Below are positions 29,702-30,562 of a DNA stretch of 30,562 nucleotides, one piece after another. A program made the translations under genes and the position numbers. The DNA lies in contig CAYXKD010000021.1 in NCBI GenBank assembly GCA_964464625.1, positions 1 to 30,562 of the forward strand, given 5' to 3'. Positions within the stretch are counted from its first letter, which is position 1, and each line of letters begins with the position of its first letter. A model generated the notes under the pieces. It ran no database searches. It was not told the DNA's origin and worked only from the letters and a program-made list of their open reading frames with translations. The stretch is from JAAZIN01 sp964464625 (lineage in GTDB: Bacteria; Bacillota; Dethiobacteria; DTU022).

Positions 29702-30562
29702 TTACCCGGTGCGATTATGATTTGTCCGGTCTCCCCTGGCCGCGGCAAAATACCGTTCCAGCTGTGCGCTTATTTCGGGCAAGGTAAAAACAACCAGGTG
29801 ATCTCCCGGCAACAGCACAGTTTTTCCGCCCGGAATGATCACCTCTTCCCGGCGGGTGATGGCGCCGATGAGCATCCCCCGGGGGAAACGCGCCTCGGCC
29901 ACCTTTTTATGAGCCACCCGCGCCGAGTCGGGCAGGACCAGTTCCAGGATCTCGGCACGCTCATCATTTAAAATTGAAAGGGAGATGAGATCCTCGTGGC
30001 GGGTGAAACGAAGGATCTGCGCAGCAGTAACAATGTGGGGGTTGATCATGCTATCCAGACCCAGAGCGCTGTACACCGGGGAAAACTGCGGATCAACCAC
30101 CTCGCAGATGATCTTTTTAATCCCCCATTGCCTGGCCAGCACGCCGGCGATGATGTTGGTGCGATCATCCCCGCTCACTGCGACAACGGCGTCGGCCTGC
30201 TCTATCCCCTCCAGCTTTAAAAAATTAAGATCGGTAGCGTCGCCCTGCAAAATCAGGGTGTGCGAAAGATCGCGGCTGAATTGCTCACATCGTGCCTTAT
30301 TTTTTTCCACCAGCCGCACCTCAAAGGGGCTGCGGCTCTCCTCGAGCAGTTTTGCCAGTTCGTAGCCTGTTTTCCCTCCACCAAGGATAGCAACACTACG
30401 GATCCTGGTGCGTTCGTGAAGCAGCCGGCTCATATCCTTGAGTGTGCGCGACCGGCCTAAAAGGTAGACCTTAGCACCGGGCTTGATAACATCTTTGCCG
30501 CCGGGAATGATAAATTTGTCCTGACCCTCCCTGATCCCAACAACGATACAACCAGGAGGAAG
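29702..30562 (-). CDS. trkA: TrkA, potassium uptake regulatory subunit (partial, 5' end outside window)
   Basis: The frame is open at the right edge; 286 residues are visible. The first 40 or so are the end of the first RCK_C domain (CIVVGIREGQDKFIIPGG, KPGAKVYLLG). The second RCK_N domain follows (VAILGGGKTGYELAKLL, LILQGDATDLNFL, ADAVVAVSGDD), then its RCK_C domain (PRGMLIGAITRREEVIIPGG, LLPGDHLVVFTL). An internal ATG at 30433 is therefore not the start. TrkA binds NAD(H)/ATP and gates TrkH. The gene lies just upstream of trkH on the same strand. Confidence 0.95.
   Translation of the reverse strand, partial: LPPGCIVVGIREGQDKFIIPGGKDVIKPGAKVYLLGRSRTLKDMSRLLHERTRIRSVAILGGGKTGYELAKLLEESRSPFEVRLVEKNKARCEQFSRDLSHTLILQGDATDLNFLKLEGIEQADAVVAVSGDDRTNIIAGVLARQWGIKKIICEVVDPQFSPVYSALGLDSMINPHIVTAAQILRFTRHEDLISLSILNDERAEILELVLPDSARVAHKKVAEARFPRGMLIGAITRREEVIIPGGKTVLLPGDHLVVFTLPEISAQLERYFAAARGDRTNHNRTG

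Noticed and set aside
1..30562. tRNA genes, T-box leaders, CRISPR arrays, phage or IS transposase genes
   Set aside because: None recognised by eye; no cloverleaf, T-box consensus, regularly spaced repeats or transposase motifs were seen. A tRNAscan or Rfam search would be decisive.

Overview
This looks like a chromosomal segment of an endospore-forming Firmicute, probably of the Clostridia and moderately GC-rich. The evidence is a germination protease gene (gpr) beside rpsT and holA, the order alr-mazE-mazF as in Bacillus, a GatCAB transamidosome, strong AGGAGG-type ribosome binding sites and many TTG/GTG starts. I cannot name the genus from the sequence alone. No tRNA, rRNA, CRISPR array, phage or transposase gene was seen.

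Layout. 1-149: the 3' end of an acyl-CoA synthetase gene, then a hairpin terminator. 248-4683 (minus): gatC-gatA-gatB and a cation-diffusion facilitator, each with a good sigma-A promoter. 4868-6720: a convergent pair, an SQR-like flavoprotein and a class I glutamine amidotransferase-like hydrolase. 6887-8819 (minus): alr-mazE-mazF. 8986-11298 (minus): hom-thrB for threonine synthesis. 11457-19560: an accessory block with a Cys-rich protein (minus), then on the plus strand a propeller-like/coiled-coil protein, a secreted CAP protein, two small unknowns, a signal-less TasA/camelysin-like protein and three glycosyltransferase-type genes. 19822-22204 (minus): a LolA-like YdcC-type protein and nnr. 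22455-23543: a polysaccharide deacetylase lipoprotein. 23640-25004 (minus): a four-helix membrane protein and gpr. 25290: rpsT. 25794-30562 (minus): a transglutaminase/CAP-like protein, holA, trkH and the 3' part of trkA.

The most interesting part is 11.4-19.6 kb. Three of its genes carry upstream matches to the mother-cell sigma-K promoter pattern (AC, 16 bases, CATANNNTA), all with exactly 16-base spacers. The products are Cys-rich, small or TasA-like without a signal peptide, and are followed by a glycosyltransferase run in which the second member has lost both glutamates of the GT-B E-x7-E motif. I infer a late-sporulation spore-surface (coat/exosporium) protein and glycosylation locus. 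Together with hom-thrB it lies between nnr-ydcC and alr-mazEF, which are neighbours in many Firmicutes, so it appears to split an ancestral cluster. Two palindromic REP-like elements (9961-9997 and 23552-23634) lie in intergenic DNA.
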